From Myxococcota bacterium (GTDB taxonomy: Bacteria; Myxococcota_A; Polyangia; Polyangiales; Polyangiaceae), in assembly GCA_022703255.1 (NCBI GenBank), contig JAKLDZ010000002.1:1-42476 (forward strand): a stretch of 42,476 nucleotides of DNA, written 5' to 3'. The notes beneath the pieces were generated by a model. The model ran no database searches. It had not been told where the DNA came from and saw only the letters and a list, made by a program, of their open reading frames with translations. The position numbers and the translations under genes are program-made. This document shows, one piece after another, positions 9,055 through 17,056 of this stretch (the first letter of the stretch is position 1; each line of letters opens with the position of its first letter).

Positions 9055-9232
9055 TTGCGTCTCTCCGGCCTGACGCGAGCCCTGGCGTCAAGCCAAGGCC
9101 CGGACTCACATCGGTGCTCGAACCTAGCACGGTATTCAGTGCCTTCGCACCCCCCGAAAAGCACCCGCCGATCCTGGGCCCGTCGCTCTCCTCTTGCCCC
9201 TTCCAGGCCCCTCGTGTCCCATGCTCGCCCCC

Positions 9233-10201
9233 ATGCGGACCTACGTGCACCGGCGCATCGCGAGATCCATCGCCCTGGTGGCGCTGGCCTGCATCGCGGT
9301 CGCTACCGCCGCATCGCTCGTCCGTCTGCTCCCCTGGCTCGCAGCGACACACGTCCCTGCACGCGCCTCGCTTGCCTTCTCGGTCGCCCTCGCGCTCGCC
9401 GCCCTCGAGGTGGCTCTCCTCGTCGCACCTGCCATCGGCGTGTCCCTCGAGCTGTCCCGTTTCGCTTGCGATGGCAGCCTCCCGGCGCTCCTGTCCCTCG
9501 GCCTCGGCCCCCCTCGGATCCTGGGTCAGATCGCCCAGGTCGCCTGCGTCGCTGCGCTGCTGTCCAGCCTCACCTCCGCCGCGTGGGGATGGGGAGCTCA
9601 TCACCCCGGCTTGTTGTCCAACCACGTCCTTCAGGCCGGGCAGAAAGTCTGCGAGGCCAAAGACGCAGCTCAGGTGCCGCTCGTCCACGACGCAACCTGG
9701 CTCTGCCTGCAGGACCAGCCGGTACTGGTCGGTCGATTCGGCCGAGAGACCTCCGGAGGCGTCTGGTCCGTGGCGCAGGCGGGTTTCTCCGACGACCTCG
9801 GCTCCCTGCACGCCACCGATCTCCGGCTCGAGCTGCGCACGCCGAGGGTGCGCGCTGCCTTCCACGACGTCACCGTCACCGGGTTCGTCCCCTGGCTCGT
9901 GGCCAGCCCCGTCTCTCCGTTCGCCCGGGCCCTGGCATGCGCGCTCGCCTGCCTGACCTCCGCGATCGGCGCAGCCTTCGCTCTGCTCCGCCGCCCCACT
10001 CCTTCTCGCGCCGCCGCCCTGTGCGTCGGCTCCAGCGGCCCCATCGCCTTCCTCGCCTTCGCCCCTTCGTTGACCGCGCCCCACCCCATGCTCGGAGCGC
10101 TGGCTTCCGGCGTCCTCTGTGGCGCGATCCCCGTGCTGGTCGCCGCGCTCCTGTTTCACCCGGTCTGGCAGGCTGCACTGCACAGGCGACGACGGAGTTG
10201 A
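9233..10201 (+). CDS. LptF/LptG-like six-helix membrane protein (divergent, orphan)
   Basis: About 322 residues. Three N-terminal hydrophobic helices, a soluble stretch of roughly 115 residues (about 115-230) and three C-terminal helices reproduce the LptF/LptG topology. In that family two permeases with a periplasmic jellyroll extract LPS from the inner membrane. The stretch after helix 2 (ELSRFACDGSLPALLSLGLGPPRIL) resembles the family's cytoplasmic 'RLSRDSE...A.GIS..RLL' segment. Identity is low, the soluble part is shorter than usual, and there is no second permease or LptB next to it, so the function is tentative. No clear ribosome binding site is visible; ATG 9221 or TTG 9194 are alternative starts. 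Confidence 0.6.
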   Translation: MRTYVHRRIARSIALVALACIAVATAASLVRLLPWLAATHVPARASLAFSVALALAALEVALLVAPAIGVSLELSRFACDGSLPALLSLGLGPPRILGQIAQVACVAALLSSLTSAAWGWGAHHPGLLSNHVLQAGQKVCEAKDAAQVPLVHDATWLCLQDQPVLVGRFGRETSGGVWSVAQAGFSDDLGSLHATDLRLELRTPRVRAAFHDVTVTGFVPWLVASPVSPFARALACALACLTSAIGAAFALLRRPTPSRAAALCVGSSGPIAFLAFAPSLTAPHPMLGALASGVLCGAIPVLVAALLFHPVWQAALHRRRRS

Positions 10202-10312
10202 GCGCGCGTTCGGTACTCTGGGGTTGCGTTCCTGGCACGCCACCGACCATAGTCCCGGCGTCCATTCGAACCTCGCGAGCCCGCTTGCGGCCTGCGTGGC
10301 TGGAGACACCAC

Positions 10313-10513
10313 ATGGGAATCGGTCCTACGGAGATTCTGGTCATCGTCCTGATCGCCATCGTGCTGTTTGGCGCGGGGAGGATTGCCAACATCGGCAAGG
10401 AGTTGGGCGAAGGGATCCGCAACTTCAAGAAGGGGATTCGCGATGAGGACGCAGGCGACAAGAAGAAGAGCCTGCCGGAGAAGACCGAGCCGAAGGACAA
10501 GTCCGAGTCCTGA
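10313..10513 (+). CDS. tatA: Sec-independent protein translocase subunit TatA
   Basis: The 66-residue TatA/E protein is the pore-forming or membrane-weakening subunit of the twin-arginine pathway for folded proteins. It has a short N-terminal transmembrane helix (residues 5-20), the conserved hinge FGAGRI, an amphipathic helix (about 25-42, LGEGIRNFKKGI) and a Lys/Glu-rich tail. All of these are family hallmarks and the length is normal. GGAG lies eight bases before ATG. tatB and tatC are not in the window, which is common for dispersed tat genes. Confidence 0.95.
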   Translation: MGIGPTEILVIVLIAIVLFGAGRIANIGKELGEGIRNFKKGIRDEDAGDKKKSLPEKTEPKDKSES

Positions 10514-10571
10514 CCTGCCCCCCCGCCCCGCACCTGATCAACGGTGCCTGCTGCTTCCCACCATTTCCTGC

Positions 10572-10577
10572 TATCTT
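10572..10577 (+). promoter_or_regulatory. Possible -10 element just before the Kal-BKACE gene
   Basis: TATCTT ends eight bases before ATG 10586, and no Shine-Dalgarno sequence is visible. A transcript from it would be essentially leaderless. The matching -35 region is poor, so this is a weak call. Confidence 0.3.
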
Positions 10578-10585
10578 CCCCGGCC

Positions 10586-12061
10586 ATGATGAACGCCGAA
10601 GGCATCGCTATCACCCTCCGTCTGCGCATGGGACCAGGCAGCGCCGATCGTTCAGGTGGGCTCGTCGATCCGTCGCGCATCCTCGCACTGTTCGGTGACG
10701 TCGCCGCGGAGCTGATGATCCGCATCGACGGCGACGAAGGCATCCTGCGCGGCTATCAGCAGGTCGAGCTGCTCGCTCCGGTCTTCGTCGGAGACTACGT
10801 CGAGGCGACCGGAGTCATCACCCGCGCCAGCGGCTCCACGCGCCAGATCGCCTTCGAAGCGCGCAAGGTCATCGCCGCCGTGCGCGCCAACGGCGCATCT
10901 CCGACCGCAGCCGACGCCCTCGCGTCCCCTGTCGTCGTCGGACGCGCCCTCGGCACGTGCATCGTGCCCCGTGCGCAGCAGCGACACCCCAAGCTCGTGC
11001 TCCCCGCGTTTCCCGCACCAGGACCCGACGGCGCACGGCTTCCCGAAGGTCACGCCATCGTCACGCCCCCTCCGCACGTGGTCGTCACGCCTCCGCGTTC
11101 CACCCCGCCGGAGATCATCCTCGCCGCGTCCATCGTCGGCGGCGGCGTCACACGCGATCATTCCCCTCACATCCCGGTCTCCGCAGAAGAGATCGCGCAA
11201 GAGGCAAAGCGCTGCCGCGACGCGGGGGCTGCAGTCGTGCACCTCGGCTTCGACGCGACCTCGGCGTCGTCGATCGAGGAGTTCGTCTCCCGGACTCGCG
11301 AGATCGTCGATGCGGTCCGCGGTGCATGCGACGCGCTCGTCGCGGTCTCCACGCTGGCGCCCGGGGCCGAGGCGCCCGAGCTGCGCACCGCCCTCGCGGA
11401 CATCGGCGCCGACATCGTGTCCATCACCACCGGCAGCTGCAACTTCGGCGACGGCATCGTCGAGAATCCGCGGTCTCGCGTTCGTCAGACCGCGTCGTCG
11501 CTCCGCGATCGCAACGCCAGGGTGCTGTGCGAGTGCCTCGAGCTGGGTCACCTCGACGAGGCCGTGGCTCTGGCTCGGGAGCGCCTCATTCCGCAGCCGC
11601 TGCGATTGCAGTTCGTGCTCGGCATTCCTGGGGCGCTTGGGGCACACGACGAGGTCGTGCGCTTCCTCGCCTCCCGGATTCCGAAGGGGGCAGTGTGGTT
11701 CGCCGCCGGTGTGGGTCGGTTCCAGCGTCCCGTGACCGAGGCGGCCGCGCGCTCCGGCGGCCATGTTCGCCTCGGGCTCGCCGACAACCTGTTCCTCAAG
11801 CGCGGCGTGCTCGCCGAATCCTCCGCCGTCTTCATCGAACGCGCCGCGTCCTTCGCGCGATCGATCGGCCGCGATCCCGTCGCTCCGGCCCGCGCACGAG
11901 CCATCCTCCGTTTCGATGCGGTGGCTCCGGCCGAGACCGCCGAGACCGCGGAGCCCACGTCGGTTCCCGCCGGCCCCGCAGCCGAGGCCTCCCAGGAAGT
12001 CGCGGAACAAACGTCCTCCCCGCCCTCCGAGGTCGACGACAAATCCTCGCCGTCTTCTTGA
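10586..12061 (+). CDS. Fusion of Kal-type hotdog domain and degenerate BKACE (Kce-like) domain
   Basis: About 491 residues. Residues about 5-110 match 3-aminobutyryl-CoA ammonia-lyase (Kal): LALFGDVAAELMIR, GDEGILRGYQQVELLAPVF, GDYVEATG. Residues about 175-435 match the 3-keto-5-aminohexanoate cleavage (Kce/BKACE) TIM-barrel: IVSITTGSCNFG, LRLQFVLGIPG, FAAGVGRFQ, GGHVRLGLADN. In the lysine fermentation pathway these are separate enzymes acting in succession. Here the BKACE half keeps one zinc His (219 in VVHLG) but has Gly221 where the second His is expected, Ala399 where the Glu ligand is expected (GLADN for GLEDN), and Gly187 at the family's active-site Glu. The tail after 445 is low complexity. 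The hotdog half may be the active part. ATG 10589 is an equally good start. Confidence 0.8.
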   Translation: MMNAEGIAITLRLRMGPGSADRSGGLVDPSRILALFGDVAAELMIRIDGDEGILRGYQQVELLAPVFVGDYVEATGVITRASGSTRQIAFEARKVIAAVRANGASPTAADALASPVVVGRALGTCIVPRAQQRHPKLVLPAFPAPGPDGARLPEGHAIVTPPPHVVVTPPRSTPPEIILAASIVGGGVTRDHSPHIPVSAEEIAQEAKRCRDAGAAVVHLGFDATSASSIEEFVSRTREIVDAVRGACDALVAVSTLAPGAEAPELRTALADIGADIVSITTGSCNFGDGIVENPRSRVRQTASSLRDRNARVLCECLELGHLDEAVALARERLIPQPLRLQFVLGIPGALGAHDEVVRFLASRIPKGAVWFAAGVGRFQRPVTEAAARSGGHVRLGLADNLFLKRGVLAESSAVFIERAASFARSIGRDPVAPARARAILRFDAVAPAETAETAEPTSVPAGPAAEASQEVAEQTSSPPSEVDDKSSPSS

Positions 12062-12099
12062 CTTCCCAGCCCAGCCCTGGGTAGCCCTGGGGCGTCGCT

Positions 12100-14688
12100 T
12101 TGAGCTCCCTGCGCGCGCAACTCCTCTCGAGAGCCCCCCTGCTGATCGGGCTCGTGCTCCTCGCCGTCTTCGGCCAGTGGCTTCGCGCAGCTCCGCCTGC
12201 CGCCTCCGTCGAGGGCGTCGCCGCGATGCTCAGCGCCGCCTCCGGTACCTCCGTCGGTCCCCGTGATTTCGTCTGGGAACCCAGCCGCGGCGTCCTCGCC
12301 GACCTCACCCTCGGTCGTCGCGTCTTGTTCACCGGACGCGCCTCTCCGGCCTCCCCCCGCGACCTGTGGCGCGCTTCCGTCCTGCTCGCCCCCGAAGGGC
12401 GCCCCCTGCACGTTGCCCGCGCCGTCAACCTCACTTCCTCACCGCTCGGCGACGTCCACCCTCTCGTCGCGCGCGGAGGCTACGCCGCGTACGCCATGAA
12501 CTCCCTCGGCGCGGTGCAGCAGATCACCTGCCTCGACCTGCACGGCGACCAACAGGTCGCCCCCGAACGCTTCGTCGATCGCGTCATGGCGAAGCTTACC
12601 AACTGGCAGGAAACCGACTCCTTCGACGGGATCGCGCGCGTCGAGATCAACACGTCGCAGTCGCTGCGGTCGGTGAAGCTTGCCTTCGGTGAGCAGCATC
12701 TCGAGGTCGCTCCCGAAGGGACGCAGGAGCGCTTCTCGCTGGATCTGCGCACGGCGGAAGTCATCGCTTCGCCCGCCGCGGACCATGTCGGCGCCACCTC
12801 GCTGCAACTGCCGCATCTCGCCAAACCGCCGGTGATCTGGGCAGTCGACACCGTCCGCGCTTGGACCGGCCCCGAGCCGATCGCCTGGCTCGAGGAGCAG
12901 GTGTTCGACTTGAAGGACGCGCTGCGGCGGTTCGTGTACTTCCAGGTTCCCGGAGGAGGAGATGCGGCGACGGCCACACTTGCGGCTCCAGCGCCGCCTG
13001 CTCCGACTGCCCCGCGCGCGCTGTCTGCGGACGGCATCTCCGAAGAGATCCCCTGGCCGCCGCCGCCGCTCCGCTCGATGTGGAAGGAGCCCGATCCGGC
13101 TGAAGGGAAATGGGAGCCGGTCAAGCACTCCTTCCTCCAGAAGCCCCGCGTGCCGGGCGCCAAGGAGCAGGCCCCGCCCTACTTCTACACCACGTTCGTC
13201 AAGCCCGACCCCAAGCGCCCCTACGTCAAGGTCCTCCTCGTCGCCATGGACTCGCGCCAACTGCAGCTCGGCATGGAAGGCGGTGTCGAGGACCCCAAAC
13301 CGCTGACCGGCGCGCGCGGCGAAGGGCGAATCCCGCGCGATCCTGCCCTCCTCTCCCGCGTCGTCGGCGCGTTCAACGGCGCCTTCAAGACCACCCACGG
13401 CCAGTACGGGATGATGGTCAACCGCCGCGTGCTGCTCCCACCCAAGCCCGGGGCCGCAACGGTCGTCGCGCTTCAGGACGGACGCGCTGGCCTCGGCTCC
13501 TGGCCCGGCTCCGACGCCATCCCCGCAGAAGTCGTGTCCTACCGGCAGAACCTCGAACCCCTCGTCGAGGACATGAAGGTCGCCCCCTCCGGGCGCGTGC
13601 AGTGGGGCTTCCAGCTTCCGGGCACCAGCTTCCTCACGCACCGATCCGGCCTCTGCCTCACCAACGCGGGACACCTCGTGTACGCGTGGGGGGGCGAGGT
13701 CAGCGCGATCACCCTCGGCAACGCCATGGTCCAGGCCGGATGCGTCTACGGCATCCACCTCGACATGAACCCCCACCACACCGCGTTCGCGTTCACCGAC
13801 ATCCGCGACCCGGCCAAGCGCGACTTCGACGCCAAGATCCTCACGCCCGAGATGGAGACGCTCCCCGAGCGATTCATCGTCTGGTCTCCCAAAGACTTCT
13901 TCTATCTGATGCTCCGCCGGTTCGAACCGCCGGAGGTCAAGGGGGCGCAGTTCAAGGCCGACGACGGAACCCAACCCCCCCCCGCCTGGGCTCCCGCGTT
14001 CTTCCAGAGCGAGTGGACCGAGTCGGGCGTCCCCGTCCGCGTGGTCGCTGTCGCCCCGGGGCGCGCGCGTTTGCGCGTCCGCGCCGATGCCCGGTCCAGG
14101 GACGAAGCCTCCGACGACGGACTCCCCTGCTCACTCGATGCGGTCGAGGCCCGGCAGGTGATGGCGGTGGTGGGACTTGGCAACGCGCCGAAAGGTCAGG
14201 CGCCCGGCCTCCGAGTCGGGGGCAAGACCGGGGCTCCCGCAGGAGAGGGGGCGCTGTTGGTCTCGCGGGTCGATGGCAGCTTCGCCTTGTTGCCGCAGGG
14301 TAGTCGCAACGTGCCGGCCGACGCCGACTTCGTCGAACTGCCTGCCATCGTGTCCGGCGGACGTCCGGTGGAAGGGACCGCGGCTCGCAGCACCATGCGC
14401 AAGCGCGGCGCCCTGTGCGTGTCCGCCGACGGGTTCCTCTGGGTTGCGACCGCCACGGCATCGCTCGATGAGCCCCTGGCGGCTGCGTTGACGAAAGTCG
14501 GTTGTGAGCTGGCCGTATCGACGGACCGGGGAGCTCACGAGCCCGCCCTCGTTGCGCGCGCAGGGACGTCCTTCCCGCCGGTCGATCGCTACGAGCAGAC
14601 GGTGGCCTACCTCTTGGGGCGTTCTCTGATGCCGGGTGCGGTGCGTTGGGGATCGACGGCGCCGACCACGGCTGCGCTGGCCCAGTGA
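12100..14688 (+). CDS. Membrane-anchored protein with NAGPA-like (phosphodiester glycosidase) domain
   Basis: The 862-residue protein starts at TTG 12100; the transmembrane or signal helix (residues 12-29) begins immediately after, and no better start keeps it. The region about 365-570 resembles the NAGPA/phosphodiester glycosidase fold. It has VVGAFNGAFKTTHGQYGMMVNRR (counterpart of 'NGGFF....P.G....G'), ALQDGRAGLGSW, then RSGLCLTNAGHLVYAWG and a C-terminal LDMNPHH where the family has LDGGGS. Pro-rich segments separate this from N-terminal and C-terminal parts I do not recognise. Such enzymes act on glycan phosphodiesters outside the cell. The altered last motif makes activity uncertain. 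It follows the Kal-BKACE gene after 38 bases. Confidence 0.65.
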   Translation: MSSLRAQLLSRAPLLIGLVLLAVFGQWLRAAPPAASVEGVAAMLSAASGTSVGPRDFVWEPSRGVLADLTLGRRVLFTGRASPASPRDLWRASVLLAPEGRPLHVARAVNLTSSPLGDVHPLVARGGYAAYAMNSLGAVQQITCLDLHGDQQVAPERFVDRVMAKLTNWQETDSFDGIARVEINTSQSLRSVKLAFGEQHLEVAPEGTQERFSLDLRTAEVIASPAADHVGATSLQLPHLAKPPVIWAVDTVRAWTGPEPIAWLEEQVFDLKDALRRFVYFQVPGGGDAATATLAAPAPPAPTAPRALSADGISEEIPWPPPPLRSMWKEPDPAEGKWEPVKHSFLQKPRVPGAKEQAPPYFYTTFVKPDPKRPYVKVLLVAMDSRQLQLGMEGGVEDPKPLTGARGEGRIPRDPALLSRVVGAFNGAFKTTHGQYGMMVNRRVLLPPKPGAATVVALQDGRAGLGSWPGSDAIPAEVVSYRQNLEPLVEDMKVAPSGRVQWGFQLPGTSFLTHRSGLCLTNAGHLVYAWGGEVSAITLGNAMVQAGCVYGIHLDMNPHHTAFAFTDIRDPAKRDFDAKILTPEMETLPERFIVWSPKDFFYLMLRRFEPPEVKGAQFKADDGTQPPPAWAPAFFQSEWTESGVPVRVVAVAPGRARLRVRADARSRDEASDDGLPCSLDAVEARQVMAVVGLGNAPKGQAPGLRVGGKTGAPAGEGALLVSRVDGSFALLPQGSRNVPADADFVELPAIVSGGRPVEGTAARSTMRKRGALCVSADGFLWVATATASLDEPLAAALTKVGCELAVSTDRGAHEPALVARAGTSFPPVDRYEQTVAYLLGRSLMPGAVRWGSTAPTTAALAQ

Positions 14689-14777
14689 GAGGCTCTTGGC
14701 AATCGTGCAGGATATGGGTTCCCGGTGACCCGCGTTCGGGGCCTTCCAGCGGGCGATTCGTGGACGTTCCGGTGATT

Positions 14778-14831
14778 GAATCTTTGGATTCGAGGAGTTA
14801 GCTGCTACGGAAGTCGGGTCATTTTGGACCC
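14778..14831. terminator. Small hairpins between convergent genes (possible terminator region)
   Basis: Two short perfect stems lie in the 188-base gap between convergent genes: GAATC/GATTC (14778-14791, four-base loop) and GGGTC/GACCC (14816-14831, loop ATTTTG). Neither is followed by a convincing T-run, so this is only a weak candidate. Confidence 0.25.
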
Positions 14832-14876
14832 TGGCGCGCGTGGAGCACCCGCAATCCGTGCGGTAGGCAGCCCCCC

Positions 14877-15815
14877 TTACTCCTCGGATGCGTCGGTGTC
14901 CTGCTCTTCGTCCGACTCTGCCGGAGGCCGCGGGGTGGGCGGGCGAGAGGGCTGTTTGACACCGTTGACGGAGGAGTAGCGGGGGGGCTCGCCCGGGCCC
15001 GACTCATCGACCCAACGGGCCGACCCGGTCCTCACGTCCACGTGGATGAAAGAGCTATTCGGGTAGTAGCCGCAGCCCACGTCGCGAAGCGTATGGCAGA
15101 AGTCCCGAAGCGCCTGGTTCGAGACGCCGCGAATGGCGAAGTCGAGAGCCTTGCCGAGGTTGTGGTTGGAGTGGGTGGTGTGCTGGCCGGCCGAATGAGG
15201 GCGGAAGCCGCTCACGATTTCCAGGGGACGCCCCCCGAAGTGGTCGCTGAACTGGGTGAGGACCGCGACCAGTCGGGGATCGATCTGGCGGGTGTGGGCG
15301 GCGTCGAAACGGAGCATGCGCTGGAAGGCCTGGGCCACCCCCGGAAGCAGGCGGGAGCGTCGTCCGAGGGTCTTGCCGGACCAGCTTTCGCCATCGGCAC
15401 GCGAGAGGGTGATCGTGCCGCGTTTGTTGGCGCTTCGGGCAGGGGGGGCGGCAGGCGCGCGGGAGGTTCCGCGACGCGCGCGGTCTTCGTTTCGGCTGTC
15501 GTATTCCTCGTCGCCGGCCCGGGCGCGGTCGGTTTCGCGGCTTGGGCGGTCGGACGGGGTCGCGGGTTGCGAACCGGGTTCCGGGACGACGAGTCGCTGG
15601 CCGGGCTTCAGTTTCTGGCCGGGTTCGAGGCCGTTGGCATCGCGGAGGGCTTCGACGGTGGTGTTGTATCGGCGGGCGATTTTCGCCAACGTGTGTCCTG
15701 GGGCGACCACGTGGGTTTTGTCGGCGAGGGCGTCGGCAGGGCCGAGCAGGCAGAGCGCGGCGGCCAGCAGGCCTGCGACCACGGGGCGGGGAGATCGGGG
15801 AGGGAGCACGCGCAT
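14877..15815 (-). CDS. LysM and DUF882/M15-type peptidoglycan protein
   Basis: The 312-residue exported protein has a signal peptide (residues 1-32), one LysM peptidoglycan-binding domain (about 35-78; HVVAPGHTLAKIARRYNTT) and a charged linker (about 80-135). A DUF882/YcbK-like peptidase fold follows (about 140-265). SGFRPHSAGQ, then HSNHNLGKALDFAI, then SFIHVDVR supply the His-Asp...His metal set (about H218, D225, H258) seen in M15 and MepA-type D-Ala or cross-peptide hydrolases. The C-terminal 45 residues are Pro/Glu-rich. It probably acts on the cell wall in the periplasm. It is divergent from pilM, with 161 bases between the starts; a cell-wall hydrolase beside pilus assembly genes is plausible but the link is inference. 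Confidence 0.88.
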   Translation of the reverse strand: MRVLPPRSPRPVVAGLLAAALCLLGPADALADKTHVVAPGHTLAKIARRYNTTVEALRDANGLEPGQKLKPGQRLVVPEPGSQPATPSDRPSRETDRARAGDEEYDSRNEDRARRGTSRAPAAPPARSANKRGTITLSRADGESWSGKTLGRRSRLLPGVAQAFQRMLRFDAAHTRQIDPRLVAVLTQFSDHFGGRPLEIVSGFRPHSAGQHTTHSNHNLGKALDFAIRGVSNQALRDFCHTLRDVGCGYYPNSSFIHVDVRTGSARWVDESGPGEPPRYSSVNGVKQPSRPPTPRPPAESDEEQDTDASEE

Positions 15816-15865
15816 GATCGAACCGCGTCAGGGACTCTCGAAAGCAGGACAAATAGCCCGAGGAC

Positions 15866-15899
15866 GGGGGCCTGCAAAGCGCTTTTTTGCCCCGCCCCC
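15866..15899 (+). promoter_or_regulatory. GC-rich hairpin in the pilM leader (first)
   Basis: GGGGG (15866-15870) can pair with the CCCCC run ending at 15899. The interior GCAAA/TTTGC with the palindrome AAAGCGCTTT extends the fold. It sits about 80 bases before pilM. It could be an RNA element, or part of the divergent promoter region. Confidence 0.4.
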
Positions 15900-15911
15900 A
15901 CCGAAGATGCA

Positions 15912-15936
15912 ACACTTGCGGACACGGCGCGAGTGT
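15912..15936 (+). promoter_or_regulatory. Nine-base-pair hairpin in the pilM leader (second)
   Basis: ACACTTGCG (15912-15920) and CGCGAGTGT (15928-15936) form a nine-pair stem with one G-T wobble and the seven-base loop GACACGG, forty bases before the ATG of pilM. It has no T-run, so it is not an ordinary terminator. It may be an operator or a leader-RNA structure. Confidence 0.45.
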
Positions 15937-15976
15937 GTGCGCCGCACAGCGGCGATGCTGCAGGACGGACACGCGC

Positions 15977-17056
15977 ATGGGTGACGGAAACAACCTCGTC
16001 GGGGTCGATATCGGCTCGAGCTCGATCAAGGTCTGCCAGATCAAGGAGACCCGCAAGGGACGGAGCCTGCACAAGCTCGCCTACGCGCCTCTCCCACCGC
16101 AGACGATCGTCGACGGCCACATCATGAACGCGGGCGCGGTGACCGAGACGCTCTCGCGGATGTTCGCCGACAACCAGATCAAGCAACGCAACGTTGCGAT
16201 CAGCGTGTCGGGGCAGTCGGTGATCATCCGGAAGATCACGGTGCCGATGATGACGCCGGCGGAGCTCGACGAGCAGATACAGTGGGAGGCAGAGCAGCAC
16301 ATCCCCTTCGACATCAAGGATGTGCAGATCGACTACGAGGTGCTCAAGCGACAGCCGGAGCGGGGGCAGATGGATCTGCTGCTCGTGGCGGCGAAGCGCG
16401 ACGAGATCAACGACTACGCCCAGTTCGTGCGCGAGGCGCGTCTGAAGCCGCTGATCGTCGACATCGACGCGTTCACCGTGCAGAACCTCTTCGAGGCCAC
16501 GCGCGGGTTCCCGCCGGATCAAACCGTCGCCCTGATCAACCTCGGTGCGAGCCTGTCGTCGCTCAATATCATCACCGGTGGCATCAGCGCCTTCACCCGC
16601 GACATCGCGAGCGGCGGCAACGTGATCACCGAGGAGATTCAGCGCCAGACGGGAGTGAGCTTCGACCAGGCGGAGTCGTACAAGTGCGGCGGCTCCGGGG
16701 GCGACGCAGGCGCCTTCGGCTCCTCGGGCATGGTCCCGCAGCAGGTGCACGACGTGATCGAGAGTGTTTGCGACACGATCGCGGCGGAGATCCAGCGCTC
16801 CCTCGACTTCTTCATGGCGACCTCCGGGGAGAGCGAGATTCACCGCATCCACGTGACCGGCGGCACCGCGAACCTCACGCCGCTTCGCAACGCGATCCAG
16901 CGACGCGCCAAGACCAACGTCGATTTCTTCAACCCCGTCGAGAAGCTCACCCTCGACGGCCCCGGTGTTCCCGAGCCGCTCGTGCGCGAGCGCGCCGCCC
17001 AGCTGGCGGTCGCGGTCGGGCTGTCCCTGCGCAAGGAGAAGGAGAAGCGCGCGTGA
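15977..17056 (+). CDS. pilM: Type IV pilus assembly ATPase-fold protein PilM
   Basis: The 359-residue actin/FtsA-like cytoplasmic protein binds the N-terminus of PilN and links the inner-membrane alignment complex to the pilus motor. It shows the first phosphate motif GVDIGSSSIKV (9-19), DIDAFTVQNLF, ALINLGASLSSLNII and the adenosine-side HVTGGTANL, all typical of PilM. ATG 15977 gives the canonical N-terminus; the frame is open upstream but runs into the leader. The stop overlaps the GTG of pilN. It is the first gene of pilMNOP(Q). Confidence 0.96.
   Translation: MGDGNNLVGVDIGSSSIKVCQIKETRKGRSLHKLAYAPLPPQTIVDGHIMNAGAVTETLSRMFADNQIKQRNVAISVSGQSVIIRKITVPMMTPAELDEQIQWEAEQHIPFDIKDVQIDYEVLKRQPERGQMDLLLVAAKRDEINDYAQFVREARLKPLIVDIDAFTVQNLFEATRGFPPDQTVALINLGASLSSLNIITGGISAFTRDIASGGNVITEEIQRQTGVSFDQAESYKCGGSGGDAGAFGSSGMVPQQVHDVIESVCDTIAAEIQRSLDFFMATSGESEIHRIHVTGGTANLTPLRNAIQRRAKTNVDFFNPVEKLTLDGPGVPEPLVRERAAQLAVAVGLSLRKEKEKRA

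Noticed and set aside
10202..10312. Sigma54-type promoter (TGGCACG) before tatA
   Set aside because: TGGCACG is present, but the required downstream GC/TTGC element is missing at the right spacing.
14689..14876. A small gene in the gap between the NAGPA-like and LysM genes
   Set aside because: The only open frame (14776-14979) overlaps the LysM gene on the opposite strand, has no ribosome binding site and no protein-like pattern.
15841..15936. Class I cyclic-di-GMP (GEMM) riboswitch ahead of pilM
   Set aside because: CAAA and GCAAAGC strings at plausible spacing caught my eye, but there is no GNRA tetraloop between them and no matching tetraloop-receptor helix, so the class is not supported.
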